From the NCBI RefSeq assembly GCF_002272245.1, contig NZ_NPDD01000169.1, positions 1 through 64,000 on the forward strand: a stretch of 64,000 bases of DNA, written 5' to 3'. The notes under the pieces are model-generated. The model saw only the letters and a list, made by a program, of their open reading frames with translations. It was not told the origin of the DNA and searched no databases. Of the stretch, positions 54,707 to 63,634 are shown in pieces. Positions within the stretch are counted from its first letter, which is position 1. Each line of letters opens with the position of its first letter. Origin of the DNA: Bacillus sp. 7884-1. GTDB lineage: Bacteria; Bacillota; Bacilli; Bacillales; Cytobacillaceae. A program made the position numbers and the translations under genes.

Positions 54707-55468
54707 TTACTCGAAGTGTCGATTAATATTTTGACATGTTTTGAGAAGAGCACTAATCAGCTTTTCTTCATTCCCATAAAAACGTGTAGATGGGAGCGGA
54801 ATGGAGACTGCACTCCGATTGCCCAATCGATCTACTACGACCGCCCCGGCTGCACATATTCCTTCGATATGCTCTTCCCTTGAAAAAGCAACCCCTTCGC
54901 TTCGGACCGTTTCTAATTCCTTTAACAGTTCATCCCGATTCGTAATAGTTTTATCCGTATACCATTTTAGCTCTTTCGGCAGCAGGTTTTCAACTTCAGT
55001 TAAAGGCAGTGAAGCGAGAATAGCTTTTCCATTTGCTGTGCAATGCAATGGAAAAGAAGCACCAGGCTGTGAAGTTGCTTGTAATGGATGTGGCGCAATA
55101 ATTTGATCAACAAAGAGCACTTTTCCGTTATCTAATACTGATAGGTCGACAGTTTCGTTCACTATAGTAGAAAGCTGGATTAAAAATGGTCTAATTTCTT
55201 CTCTTAAATCACTATGTACAGCGCCAGCAAGCCTTGCAATCTCAGGACCAAGGCGGAAGCCCCCATTAGCAGAAGCTGTTGTAACCAGGTTTTCCTGCTC
55301 GAGTGCAGCTACAATTCTTTGGACGGTAGACCTAGCTAGGTCTACTTCTTTCGCTATCTGTGAAAGACTTAATCCTTTTGGATGCTCTCTAAGCAATCTC
55401 AGTATTTTAGCTGCACGCGATATTACTTGGATACTAGATGTTTTATTTTGGTCTTGATTATTGCTCAA
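54707..55468 (-). CDS. IclR family transcriptional regulator
   Basis: The 253-residue protein has an N-terminal winged helix (about 10-75) with GLSLSQIAKEVDLARSTVQR and an IclR effector-binding domain (about 80-250) with PLHCTANGKAILASLP and EEHIEGICAAGAVVVDR. It is divergent from the Gfo/Idh/MocA dehydrogenase gene and probably controls it in response to a sugar-like or aromatic metabolite. Confidence 0.93.
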   Translation of the reverse strand: MSNNQDQNKTSSIQVISRAAKILRLLREHPKGLSLSQIAKEVDLARSTVQRIVAALEQENLVTTASANGGFRLGPEIARLAGAVHSDLREEIRPFLIQLSTIVNETVDLSVLDNGKVLFVDQIIAPHPLQATSQPGASFPLHCTANGKAILASLPLTEVENLLPKELKWYTDKTITNRDELLKELETVRSEGVAFSREEHIEGICAAGAVVVDRLGNRSAVSIPLPSTRFYGNEEKLISALLKTCQNINRHFE

Positions 55469-55575
55469 GAAAAATCCTCCTTCTCCTTATACCTATTCCA
55501 TTATTTTTAGCTGAGAAAATTCACACAGACATCAAAGATTATTATTAATTATAGCAAATAATTAGGAAAGAATAA

Positions 55576-55635
55576 TTGACGAAAACATTGAAAGTTATTA
55601 TACTGAAATTAATCGTAATACGATACAGGTGTATC
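55576..55635 (+). promoter_or_regulatory. Promoter and palindrome for the dehydrogenase gene
   Basis: TTGACG (55576), 17 bases and TATACT (55599) form a good promoter. The palindrome GATACAGGTGTATC (55623-55636 region) follows immediately and is a likely operator of the divergent IclR protein. Confidence 0.6.
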
Positions 55636-55718
55636 ATGATGTGGTTAAAATAAAATAGGTAGTGTTAATATAAAAAGAGAATGTGAAATTTTTTTCTTAT
55701 GAGGGGAGAACGGTCAGG

Positions 55719-56783
55719 ATGAAGAGGGAATTCGGGTTTGCTATTGTCGGAACTGGGCTTATTAGTACCACGCATTATGAGCAAATTTCAGCGATTGAAG
55801 GAGCAAAAGTGGTTGCTGTGTACTCCCGTAAGGAAGAAAAAGCAAAATCACTTGCGGATAAGGCCGGTGCAGATTGGTATACCGATTATCATGAATTGCT
55901 AAAGAGAAAAGATATTGATATTGTATCGATTATTACTCCAAGCGGCACTCATGCTGACATGGCGATAGAGGCTGCTCGGGCAGGAAAGCATGTAATTGTT
56001 GAAAAGCCAATGGATATTTCCCTTGAGAAAGCTCAGCAAATGATTGATGTATGCCGTGAACAACAAGTTAAATTAAGTGTTATTTCACAACATCGCTTTG
56101 ATGCTTCAGCTGTGAAGATTAAAGATGATATTGATTCAGGACGATTTGGAAAAATGGTCCTTGGCCAAGCCTCTGTGAATTGGTACCGGCCTCAAAGCTA
56201 CTATGATACTAGTAAATGGCGGGGAACAATAAAAATGGATGGAGGCGGCGTATTAATCAATCAGGCCATTCATACCATCGATTTATTTCAGTATTTCATG
56301 GGAGAGGTCGAAAGTGTATACGCACATACCGCCATATTAGCTTATGAAGGAATTGAAGTGGAGGATGTGGCTGTTGCCACGGTGAAATTTAAAAATGGCG
56401 GGTTAGGAACCATTGTTGGAACTACAGCTGCTTATCCAGGCCTGTCAGCCCGCTTAGAGATTATCGGAACAAATGGTACAGCAGTGATTGAGAATGATCA
56501 ATTACTGAAGCATTATCTACGAAATCCAAATAATGAAAGTGAAGCTATCAACTTAGCTAATATTCAACATCATCATGGGGCAGACCAAGACCATGCGTCT
56601 ATTAACCCTGCAGCACTTGATGGTGCCTCACATCGTTTACAGTTTATCGATATGATTAATGCCATTCAGGAAGATAGAGAACCGCTTGTGAATGGTGAAG
56701 AAGGATTAAAACCACTAAAAATTATTTTAGCTATTTATCAATCTGCACGGACAGGACAACCTATACAGATAGAGGGTTTTTAA
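55719..56783 (+). CDS. Gfo/Idh/MocA family oxidoreductase
   Basis: NAD(P)-dependent dehydrogenase acting on a sugar, inositol or pseudosaccharide. The 354-residue protein has FAIVGTGLISTTHYEQI for the cofactor, VIVEKPMDISLEKA with the conserved EKP, and GGGVLINQAIHTIDLFQYF with the catalytic His region. The ATG at 55719 follows GAGGGGAGAA; a GTG twelve codons upstream is less likely. Confidence 0.9.
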   Translation: MKREFGFAIVGTGLISTTHYEQISAIEGAKVVAVYSRKEEKAKSLADKAGADWYTDYHELLKRKDIDIVSIITPSGTHADMAIEAARAGKHVIVEKPMDISLEKAQQMIDVCREQQVKLSVISQHRFDASAVKIKDDIDSGRFGKMVLGQASVNWYRPQSYYDTSKWRGTIKMDGGGVLINQAIHTIDLFQYFMGEVESVYAHTAILAYEGIEVEDVAVATVKFKNGGLGTIVGTTAAYPGLSARLEIIGTNGTAVIENDQLLKHYLRNPNNESEAINLANIQHHHGADQDHASINPAALDGASHRLQFIDMINAIQEDREPLVNGEEGLKPLKIILAIYQSARTGQPIQIEGF

Positions 56784-56880
56784 CAGTAAATAGAAAAAGT
56801 AATAGAAACAGTAATAGAAACAGCAAAGAAAATTATGGACGGTAGCAGTTTAATCATAATGAAATAAGTAAAATTTGATA

Positions 56881-56915
56881 AAAATAAGGAGCATGGGAAT
56901 CATGCTCCTTATTTT
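56881..56915 (+). terminator. Terminator upstream of the AhpD-like gene
   Basis: AAAATAAGGAGCATG and CATGCTCCTTATTTT form a perfect stem; it probably ends the dehydrogenase transcript. Confidence 0.85.
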
Positions 56916-56938
56916 AATTAGAAAGAAAGGTGTTTACA

Positions 56939-57592
56939 GTGACAAACAATTTATATGAAAAAGGAAATTTGAAGAATCTTAGTAAACTTCAAGAATTAGC
57001 GCCAGAACAGCTGCAAGCTTTCTCGGAATTTAATACAGCAGTTATGACTGAAGGAGCCCTTAGTAAAAAAGAAAAGGAAATTATAGCGGTTGCAATTGCC
57101 CATGTAACGGAATGCCCTTATTGCATTGATTCACATACACGTCGTGCAAAAGCAGAAGGAGCGTCACTAGAAGAACTAGTAGAAGCGGTCTTTGTAGTAG
57201 CGGGAGTAGAAGCCGGTGGAGTTGTCACTCATAGTACTCATATACATAATGCGATGGATTCCGATGCAGATGATTCACTGTATAGACGCTCAAATCTAAA
57301 AAAACTAGGTCAACTAAATAAATTTGCCCCAGAAGGCTTTAAAGGTTACTCAATGTTTAGTAGAACAGCAATGAAGGACGGCAAGTTGGGTGGAAAGTTT
57401 AAAGAGATTATTGCTGTGGCTGTTGCTCATGCTACGCAATGCCCATATTGTATAGATGTCCATACGAAAAATGCCGTGAAGCTTGGATGTACAAATGAAG
57501 AGCTTGCAGAAGCCGTAATGGTTACTTCCGCATTGCTTGCAGGAGGGGCTTATGCTCATATCGCGAATTTAATTCAGAGCTATGGTGATTAA
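56939..57592 (+). CDS. Two-domain AhpD-like carboxymuconolactone decarboxylase family protein
   Basis: The 217-residue protein is an internal duplication. Residues 1-105 and 110-217 each carry an AhpD-type active site, TECPYCIDSHTRRA and TQCPYCIDVHTKNA, with CxxC and His. AhpD proteins act as peroxidases or disulfide reductases, so peroxide or thiol redox work is likelier than ring decarboxylation. The GTG at 56939 follows AAAGGTG. Confidence 0.9.
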   Translation: MTNNLYEKGNLKNLSKLQELAPEQLQAFSEFNTAVMTEGALSKKEKEIIAVAIAHVTECPYCIDSHTRRAKAEGASLEELVEAVFVVAGVEAGGVVTHSTHIHNAMDSDADDSLYRRSNLKKLGQLNKFAPEGFKGYSMFSRTAMKDGKLGGKFKEIIAVAVAHATQCPYCIDVHTKNAVKLGCTNEELAEAVMVTSALLAGGAYAHIANLIQSYGD

Positions 57593-57606
57593 TATAATAT
57601 ACAGTT

Positions 57607-57638
57607 AAAAACCTCTCCATTAATTAGAGAGGTTTTTT
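57607..57638. terminator. Convergent terminator
   Basis: AAAACCTCTC, loop, GAGAGGTTTTTT between the AhpD-like gene (+) and the HxlR gene (-). Confidence 0.85.
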
Positions 57639-57641
57639 AAT

Positions 57642-57953
57642 TTACAACCATTTTTCTGCCCATTCTTCTAGAGATTTGAGCGATCGTCCAAGTTCTGTCC
57701 CTTTTTTGGTTAAAGAATATTCGGTCCGTACCGGACGGTCTGCAATGACATTTCTTAACACAATCCCATTTTCCTCGAGCTCTTTCATGCGTTCATTTAA
57801 TACTCTTTTACTTAAGTCTGGAATAAAGGAATGGATTTCACTAAATCTTTTAGGTTCCTCCATTAATGTGTGAATAACAAGTCCCACCCATTTTTTTCCT
57901 ACTATATGATAGCATTCTTCAACTTTGCTGCATAATTTATTTTCTGTATCCAT
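57642..57953 (-). CDS. HxlR/DUF24 family regulator, YodB-like
   Basis: The 103-residue winged-helix protein starts MDTENKLCSKVEECYHIVGK and continues KWVGLVIHTLMEEPKRFSEI. The Cys at position 8 aligns with the redox-sensing Cys6 of YodB, which controls azoreductase, nitroreductase and spx genes in response to quinones. A second Cys is at 14. The ATG at 57953 has TTGAGGTG upstream. Its targets may include the adjacent redox genes. Confidence 0.88.
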   Translation of the reverse strand: MDTENKLCSKVEECYHIVGKKWVGLVIHTLMEEPKRFSEIHSFIPDLSKRVLNERMKELEENGIVLRNVIADRPVRTEYSLTKKGTELGRSLKSLEEWAEKWL

Positions 57954-58220
57954 ATATAAACACCTCAATTTGTTTCTTGGTTATTATTAATAACCTTGAT
58001 TTAATAATAGCAGAATCAATTATTAATATAAAGTATTTGCTGGAATATAATTACCAATCTTAAGGATTTGTGTTTATTTGTTCACGAATTAGACACATAT
58101 AAATTAACAACGAAATTTAAAAGGTATTTAGTTATATAAAGTTACTAGGTAATTATTATTTTAGAGATTTTATTGATTGAATAGATTAACTAAATTTCGA
58201 GAGATATAAAACAAGTATGT

Positions 58221-58256
58221 AAAAAGGGATGAGACCTAAGATGGTCCATCCCTTTT
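58221..58256 (-). terminator. Terminator of the GMC oxidoreductase gene
   Basis: AAAAGGGATG and CATCCCTTTT form a stem 20 bases past the stop codon on the minus strand. Confidence 0.75.
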
Positions 58257-58274
58257 CTGTTCTGTTCCAAAGTG

Positions 58275-59723
58275 TTAGCCAGACTGTCTTACAATATGAT
58301 CTGCTAGTCTTATAGCTAAGGCAGTATTTGATATCGTTGGACCAGCTGCTGTTAGAGTGGGAAGGACGCTATTATCAGCAACAAATAATCCTCGCACACC
58401 ATGTACTTGGCCATGTCGGTTTGTGGCAGATGTCGCGGGATCATCACCCATTCTGCATGTGCTAGCCTCATGCATATCGGCTCCTGGCGGACGGAGTGAG
58501 AGTGTAGACTCATCAAGCGTAACGCCCATTGCAGCAGCTGACTGTCTAAGTCCTTCCGCTACCTGGTGGGCTGTTTGCCGATCCTTGTTACTTAAAGAGT
58601 ATTGAACTTGCTGTAATGGTACACCGAATTCATCTTTTGCAGATGGATCGATATACACTCGATTCTCGGCCCGGGGTTCAACTCTTCCAAAGGAGGCGAA
58701 GACAACCATAAGCTGATCTCTTAATGCTTTATCCTCAAATTGCTGGTATGAAAAATATTGATTTGGCCCAAGAATCTGAATTTGATATGGGTCCTCTTTT
58801 GTTTCAAATTTCAAAATAGATAAGTTGCCAAGCTTATCAGAGAACTGTCTTCGACTAATCATCCCTATAGCAATAATGGATACATTACCTGTTAAATACC
58901 GCCCGATGACAGGGCCTTGAATACCAGAGTTAAGTAGCAAGCGAGGTGTTTCTAATGTGCTTGCAGAAACCACTACATTTTTTGCTCGAATCGTATGGGT
59001 TTTCTTGTCTGCAGTAAATACCTCGACACCAGAAACTCTCCCATTTCCTGTATGAATTCGGGAGGCATAAGCGTTAACAGCGAGGTCAAAAGGACGGTCA
59101 AACTGGGCACCGGCCAGAGCATTGATGGAACTATACCAAGGATTCGAATGGACCTCACCTTGCCGGGATGGTGTCATATCAAAGGCAAGAGGCATATCAT
59201 CTGCTTCGAGAATACCGTGTGAATGAAGCCGCTTTAATAGGATATTTTGCATGGATGAGCCCTTAGCAAAATCCCTTGTGACATGCAATAATTTCTCAGC
59301 CATGCCGTAATAGACATTGAGTTCCTGGCGATGAATCGGCCAATTATTTAGTTCAGATTGAATCGGTCTTGGAGTAGCCGCATTCCAAAACAATGACCTG
59401 CCTCCAAGTGCGTATATCATTGTAGCTCCTGAAAATTGCGGTAATCTCTCTCCGAGAGGAGTGGAATTGTCAGGAAGAAGAACATCTCGAGCGGTATTAG
59501 CGTTTTGAGTAGAAATGTTAAGTGAGTGTGAATGAAATAATTTATCCCCTTTCTCAATAATACCAATCTTTTTTGCCCCTTGGTTTTTCCAAAGTTCACA
59601 CAAACGATTGAGAATGGCTCCTCCTCCAGGCCCTGAACCGACGATGAGAACATCGTATTGGGTGTTGGCCATTTCTTCTACCGTTTTTGTCGGTATCCAA
59701 TTCCCCTTGTACTTTACAACCAC
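58275..59723 (-). CDS. GMC family FAD-dependent oxidoreductase
   Basis: Oxidises an alcohol or sugar with FAD. The 482-residue protein has DVLIVGSGPGGGAILNRLCE for the FAD ADP part, the GMC block FSGATMIYALGGRSLFWNAA, and the C-terminal ADMHEASTCRMGDDPA with the active-site His and AAGPTISNTALAIRLADHI. Substrate unknown. The GTG at 59723 has AAAGGGGTGAT eight bases upstream and is preferred to an ATG seven codons earlier. It is divergent from the ABM monooxygenase gene across a palindromic operator. Confidence 0.88.
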   Translation of the reverse strand: MVVKYKGNWIPTKTVEEMANTQYDVLIVGSGPGGGAILNRLCELWKNQGAKKIGIIEKGDKLFHSHSLNISTQNANTARDVLLPDNSTPLGERLPQFSGATMIYALGGRSLFWNAATPRPIQSELNNWPIHRQELNVYYGMAEKLLHVTRDFAKGSSMQNILLKRLHSHGILEADDMPLAFDMTPSRQGEVHSNPWYSSINALAGAQFDRPFDLAVNAYASRIHTGNGRVSGVEVFTADKKTHTIRAKNVVVSASTLETPRLLLNSGIQGPVIGRYLTGNVSIIAIGMISRRQFSDKLGNLSILKFETKEDPYQIQILGPNQYFSYQQFEDKALRDQLMVVFASFGRVEPRAENRVYIDPSAKDEFGVPLQQVQYSLSNKDRQTAHQVAEGLRQSAAAMGVTLDESTLSLRPPGADMHEASTCRMGDDPATSATNRHGQVHGVRGLFVADNSVLPTLTAAGPTISNTALAIRLADHIVRQSG

Positions 59724-59821
59724 AGTTATCACCCCTTTGTACATGGGTTTTATTCCATTTAAAAGATATGAAGTACAGTTTGGTTAATATGTTAGGGTTA
59801 ATAATATTAAAAACCAATATA

Positions 59822-59851
59822 TTGACATGGTAATTAAACATTTTTTATACT
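59822..59851 (+). promoter_or_regulatory. Predicted promoter of the monooxygenase/VOC pair
   Basis: TTGACA (59822), 18 bases and TATACT (59846) lie 10 bases before the 30-bp palindrome. Confidence 0.6.
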
Positions 59852-59860
59852 TAATATAAT

Positions 59861-59890
59861 CATATAGTGATACATATGTATCGCTATATG
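59861..59890. promoter_or_regulatory. 30-bp palindromic operator
   Basis: The halves CATATAGTGATACAT and ATGTATCGCTATATG are complementary with one mismatch. It sits between the divergent GMC oxidoreductase and ABM genes, right after a promoter, a position fit for a repressor. The regulator is unknown. Confidence 0.8.
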
Positions 59891-59982
59891 GTTAATCAGA
59901 AAGTGGACGAGATTTACTTATAATACTAATGAAGGTCTAGTTTTTTTATATTGATCATTAACAAAGGAAAAGGAGTAATAAA

Positions 59983-60270
59983 ATGATTAGAGTAGTTTGT
60001 AAGGCAAAACTTAAACCAGGGGTAAATGTTGAAGAATATTTAATTCTTGCTAGAAAAGTTGTGACAGAAACCAGAAAAGAAAAAGGATGCATTATGTATA
60101 CACTTCATGAAGATATCAATGATCCTTCCATCCTTACAACGATCGAAGAATGGGAGAATGAAGAGGTTATTAATCAACACAATAAAAGTGAACATGTCAT
60201 GAAATTTGTTCCAGGGTTGAGGAGATTGAGAGAAAGCACAGAAATCAACCAATATAAAGAAGTGAAATAA
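59983..60270 (+). CDS. Antibiotic biosynthesis monooxygenase (ABM/YgiN-like) protein
   Basis: The 95-residue protein has the dimeric alpha/beta barrel pattern: MIRVVCKAKLKPGVNVEEYL, KEKGCIMYTLHEDINDPSIL and EWENEEVINQHNKSEHV. Relatives include the quinol monooxygenase YgiN, which fits the quinone theme of the region. AAAGGAGTAAT precedes the ATG. It probably forms a transcript with the VOC gene that follows by 58 bases. Confidence 0.9.
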   Translation: MIRVVCKAKLKPGVNVEEYLILARKVVTETRKEKGCIMYTLHEDINDPSILTTIEEWENEEVINQHNKSEHVMKFVPGLRRLRESTEINQYKEVK

Positions 60271-60328
60271 TTAATCGAGAAAAGGCAGAGGCTGCTTTAG
60301 TAAAAAAAAAGTAAAGGTGGGATAAAAG

Positions 60329-60721
60329 ATGATTAAAGGGATTAATCACAAAGGATTTCATGTAGTAGATATGGAACGCTCATTGGATTTTTATTGCAAT
60401 AGGCTTGGTTTTAAGAAAGCGTTTGAATTGAATCATCCAAATGGTGAACCGTGGATTGTCTATGTAAAAGTGGCGGATGGGTGTTTCATAGAATTATTTT
60501 ACGGAGGTACCGAGGGTGTTAAGAACAGAGCAGACCATATCTGTTTCGAGGTTGATGATATCCATGAAACGGCTGATCAATTGATGAACAAGGGAGTTTC
60601 TTTAGCCACCGAAATTACTCAAGGAAGGGCTTTGAACTACCAATTCTGGGTAGTAGATCCCGATGGAAATTGGCTCGAGTTTATGGAAATGAATCCTGAA
60701 TCGCTACATATGAAAAGCTGA
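60329..60721 (+). CDS. VOC family protein (glyoxalase/dioxygenase-like)
   Basis: One-module VOC protein of 130 residues. The metal ligands are in INHKGFHVVDMERSLDFYC (His), GCFIELFYGG (Glu), ADHICFEVDD (His) and GNWLEFMEMN (Glu), the layout of glyoxalase I-like enzymes. The substrate is unknown. Confidence 0.88.
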   Translation: MIKGINHKGFHVVDMERSLDFYCNRLGFKKAFELNHPNGEPWIVYVKVADGCFIELFYGGTEGVKNRADHICFEVDDIHETADQLMNKGVSLATEITQGRALNYQFWVVDPDGNWLEFMEMNPESLHMKS

Positions 60722-60743
60722 TAGAAGACCCTAATTCGGGTTT

Positions 60744-60782
60744 AAAATCACGCCATCCAAATGAGATTGGCGTGATTTTTTA
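60744..60782. terminator. Convergent terminator
   Basis: AAATCACGCCA and TGGCGTGATTTTTT flank a 12-base loop between the two VOC genes. Confidence 0.85.
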
Positions 60783-60794
60783 ATCCTAATTAGT

Positions 60795-61193
60795 TTAGTT
60801 GTTATTATTTGTTCCCCCGAATGCGATACAATAGTTATCAGGGTCGAAAATGGCGAATTCCTTCCACGGACCTGCCTCTTCATCTATCCAAGGTTCGATT
60901 GCAATTCTAGCTCCCTTTTCTTTAAATTCGACATATAATCCTTCGAGTGTTATCCAGTTCTCTACATAGCAATACACATCAGGAGCAAGTTGTGTATATC
61001 CTTTTGCAGACCTGTTCGGTCGAACATCTTCAGGAGAATTAGCTTGGAGTAATTTGAGACCTAATCCAGTGAAACCATCTCGAATCACCCACCATTCAGT
61101 TACTTCACATCCTAATATGTCCTGGTAATATGTTTTTGATTTCTCAAGGTCTGAAACGAGCAAAACCGTTAGTGAGCTATGTATTTGCCTCAT
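60795..61193 (-). CDS. VOC family protein
   Basis: The 132-residue protein begins MRQIHSSLTVLLVSDLEKSK and ends with EFAIFDPDNYCIAFGGTNNN. The fold is that of bleomycin-resistance/glyoxalase proteins. The first metal His is present, and the last strand has Ala-Phe where a Glu is usual, so a binding rather than catalytic role is possible. It has a poor RBS and stands alone. Confidence 0.82.
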   Translation of the reverse strand: MRQIHSSLTVLLVSDLEKSKTYYQDILGCEVTEWWVIRDGFTGLGLKLLQANSPEDVRPNRSAKGYTQLAPDVYCYVENWITLEGLYVEFKEKGARIAIEPWIDEEAGPWKEFAIFDPDNYCIAFGGTNNNN

Positions 61194-61353
61194 GATAATT
61201 TACCTTCTCTCATATAGAAAATCCTTACTATTAATAATGTAAGATATACTGCCTTTATTTCACAACCAATTAATAAAAAATAGTATGGTAGAAGGTTTCT
61301 TAATTTTATTATCGAATAGCTTAGAGAATAAAAGGGATTATGAGGTGAACCGA

Positions 61354-62037
61354 ATGTATGATTTAATTGAAAATGAAGTGATTAGAAATGAATAATCAAC
61401 CATTCCATATTTATGGATTCGGGGCAAAAAACCAAATAAAAGAATTTGCATCATGCTGCCTGGCCTTGGATATACAACCCAACAGCCGCTTTTTCATTAT
61501 GCCACTAATTTGTTTACTGATAATGGAGTGGATATCTTACATATTAATTATCATTTTATGAAAAATAAACAATTTGCTATGCTTAGCAAAATAGAACAAG
61601 AGCAGTGGATGTATGATGATGTAAAGGATGTTGTGAATGAAGTCTTGAAAAATACCAATTACGAGCAGTGTTTCTTGTTAAGTAAATCAATAGGAAGTAT
61701 TCCTATGGCTATGGAATGGAAGCAACGTAAGTATATCTATAATCCAGTTGGTATTTGGTTAACACCGCTGCTAAAAGAAGATCTAGTATTCGATACGCTG
61801 TTGAAAACGGATATTCCCTCTATTTGTGTCATCGGTGATCAAGACCAACATTATATTGAAGAACGAATTTCATTACTTGAGAATAATAATTTAATTAGTA
61901 TGCTGGTTATCCCGAATGCCAATCATAGTCTTGAAGTGAATGGGGATATTTTAGCGACTATTGAAGCAATGAAAGTTATAATGGAGAGAATGTACGAATT
62001 CATCACAAAACATTATATTATTTGCATTGGAGAATAA
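61354..62037 (+). pseudogene. Alpha/beta hydrolase interrupted by a TAA codon near its start
   Basis: A strong GAGGTGA leads to an ATG at 61354 and MYDLIENEVIRNE, then TAA (61393-61395). The same frame goes on as STIPYLWIRGKKPNKRICIM, LPGLGYTTQQPLF, the nucleophile-strand region LLSKSIGSIPMAM and the His region NANHSLEVNG. Everything after the stop looks intact. Translation might restart at the ATG at 61453 (194 residues), which would remove the first strands. The protein would be a small serine hydrolase of unknown substrate. Confidence 0.75.
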
Positions 62038-62039
62038 TC

Positions 62040-62564
62040 ATGGTAATTAACTATCATTTAACGGAAGAGGATTATCTGAAATTTAATATGTTCCATATAA
62101 ATAACTCCGAGTCTGCGAATAAATCCTTGAAAACACAAAGGTTTGCGACTCCATTTGTTTATATCATTTTTGCTTACATATTTGCGAATTTAGCCGACAT
62201 CCCATTTTTATATGCATTGATTCCATTTCTAATTGTCGGTATACTATGGGTTATTTTTTATCCAAAGTACTTCCAAACTCGGATCCTTAGTCAGACTAAG
62301 AAAATGATAAGGGAAGGGAAAAATGAGGGTCTGCTAGGGGAACATACAATGACATTGAGTGAAGATGGGATTGTGGACAGTAATCCAAACGGTGAAACCA
62401 AGGTTAATTGGACTGGTATCATTAAGTTGAAAGAAGATGACTCAAACATTTATCTCTATAATAGTTCAGTAAGTGCCTATATAATCCCAAAAAGAGAGTT
62501 AAAGGATTTAGAGGGGCTAAAGAATTATATGACTTCAAAATTAACACATCTAGAAACCAATTAA
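62040..62564 (+). CDS. YcxB-like membrane protein
   Basis: The 174-residue protein starts MVINYHLTEEDYLKFNMFHI, has two membrane segments (about 42-80) and a YcxB-like C-terminal domain with TMTLSEDGIVDSNPNGETKV, NWTGIIKL and SAYIIPKREL. The function is unknown. The ATG at 62040 has TTGGAG eight bases upstream, within the end of the preceding hydrolase frame. Confidence 0.85.
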   Translation: MVINYHLTEEDYLKFNMFHINNSESANKSLKTQRFATPFVYIIFAYIFANLADIPFLYALIPFLIVGILWVIFYPKYFQTRILSQTKKMIREGKNEGLLGEHTMTLSEDGIVDSNPNGETKVNWTGIIKLKEDDSNIYLYNSSVSAYIIPKRELKDLEGLKNYMTSKLTHLETN

Positions 62565-62576
62565 TATTTTCCACCG

Positions 62577-62607
62577 ACAGCAATCCTATTCGATTGCTGT
62601 TTCTTTT
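62577..62607 (+). terminator. Terminator after the YcxB-like gene
   Basis: ACAGCAATC, a short loop, GATTGCTGT and TTTCTTTT. Confidence 0.75.
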
Positions 62608-62713
62608 ATTACCGAATTTTTAGAAAAAATAGATAATAGTGATTAGCTTCACTTTGACAGTTTTCAATTGTTGGTAAACTTTGGTTAAAAGTTTGCTGAT
62701 AGGAGGAATTATT

Positions 62714-63634
62714 ATAAAACTAGTAGCTATTATCTCAGTTGTACTTACCTACATACTAATCGTTTTCGGAGGATATGTTGCTTCTTCGGAATCGGGAATG
62801 GGATGTGGCCCAGAGTGGCCATTATGTAATGGCGAGGTTATTCCTATTTTAGAAAATGCGACACTGATTGAATTTGCACACAGGGTAATAGGGCTTCTTC
62901 TAGCCATTTTGGTTGTATCTCTTTTTGTTTTAATCAAACGGAATAAGAGTAATAAAATGCTTCAAACTTCGGGAAATTGGCTAGTTGGATTACTAACTTT
63001 ACAGATTTTAGCGGGGGCAGTGGTTGTTGTGCTGGACTTGCCGACAATTGTTATTACTGTTCATCTACTTGTAGCCATGTTGTTCATGCTGGTCTTGTTA
63101 TGGATTTATCGAACTGAATCTCATGCACGTATTGAAACGAAATTAAGTGACAACAGGAAATCGAAAGTCGTATTTCAGTTAAATGTATTAATTATCCTGC
63201 TTTTATTAACCATGGGATTTGGCGCATTTATTAAGCACGAATATTTTGGTCTGGCCTGTGGTTGGCTGGATTGTAGAGAAACACTGCTGCCCGTAACGAC
63301 ACCTGAAATCCTTCAAACTGGGCACAGGGTATTAGCGGTACTTACTGCAGCATATACTATTTTCCTAATGTTTAAGGCTTATCTGAATAATTGGGGTCCG
63401 GGATTGAAAAGGCGTTTATTACTTGCTGCTGCTGTGGTAGTAATCCAGATATTAAGTGGCATCCTCACAATCATAACCAATATTAGCATCCCATGGGCTG
63501 TTGTCCACCTGGCAATTGGTACAGCTTTGTTTATGATAATTGCAGATACAAGACTAATAATGGGATTAACGATTACCAAGATTAATAGGAATACCTGGAA
63601 AGTTGGTAAGGGACAACATATTAACAAGTTATAG
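62714..63634 (+). CDS. Heme A synthase-like protein (CtaA/COX15), non-canonical start
   Basis: CtaA oxidises heme O to heme A in the membrane for cytochrome oxidase. The protein of about 306 residues has eight membrane segments, the four conserved heme His (EFAHRVIG, TVHLLVAM, TGHRVLAV, VVHLAIGT) and both extracellular Cys pairs (CGPEWPLC and CGWLDC). The RBS AGGAGG (62701-62706) is followed seven bases later by ATA, with ATT just before it and no ATG/GTG/TTG. An upstream TTG at 62681 would put the RBS inside the gene. Initiation may thus use ATA or ATT, or the gene is poorly expressed. No ctaB or oxidase gene is adjacent, so this is probably a second paralogue. Confidence 0.85.
   Translation: MKLVAIISVVLTYILIVFGGYVASSESGMGCGPEWPLCNGEVIPILENATLIEFAHRVIGLLLAILVVSLFVLIKRNKSNKMLQTSGNWLVGLLTLQILAGAVVVVLDLPTIVITVHLLVAMLFMLVLLWIYRTESHARIETKLSDNRKSKVVFQLNVLIILLLLTMGFGAFIKHEYFGLACGWLDCRETLLPVTTPEILQTGHRVLAVLTAAYTIFLMFKAYLNNWGPGLKRRLLLAAAVVVIQILSGILTIITNISIPWAVVHLAIGTALFMIIADTRLIMGLTITKINRNTWKVGKGQHINKL

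Noticed and set aside
59417-59841. Minus-strand frames overlapping the start of the GMC oxidoreductase gene
   Set aside because: They are out of frame with the clear FAD-binding N-terminus and lack ribosome binding sites.
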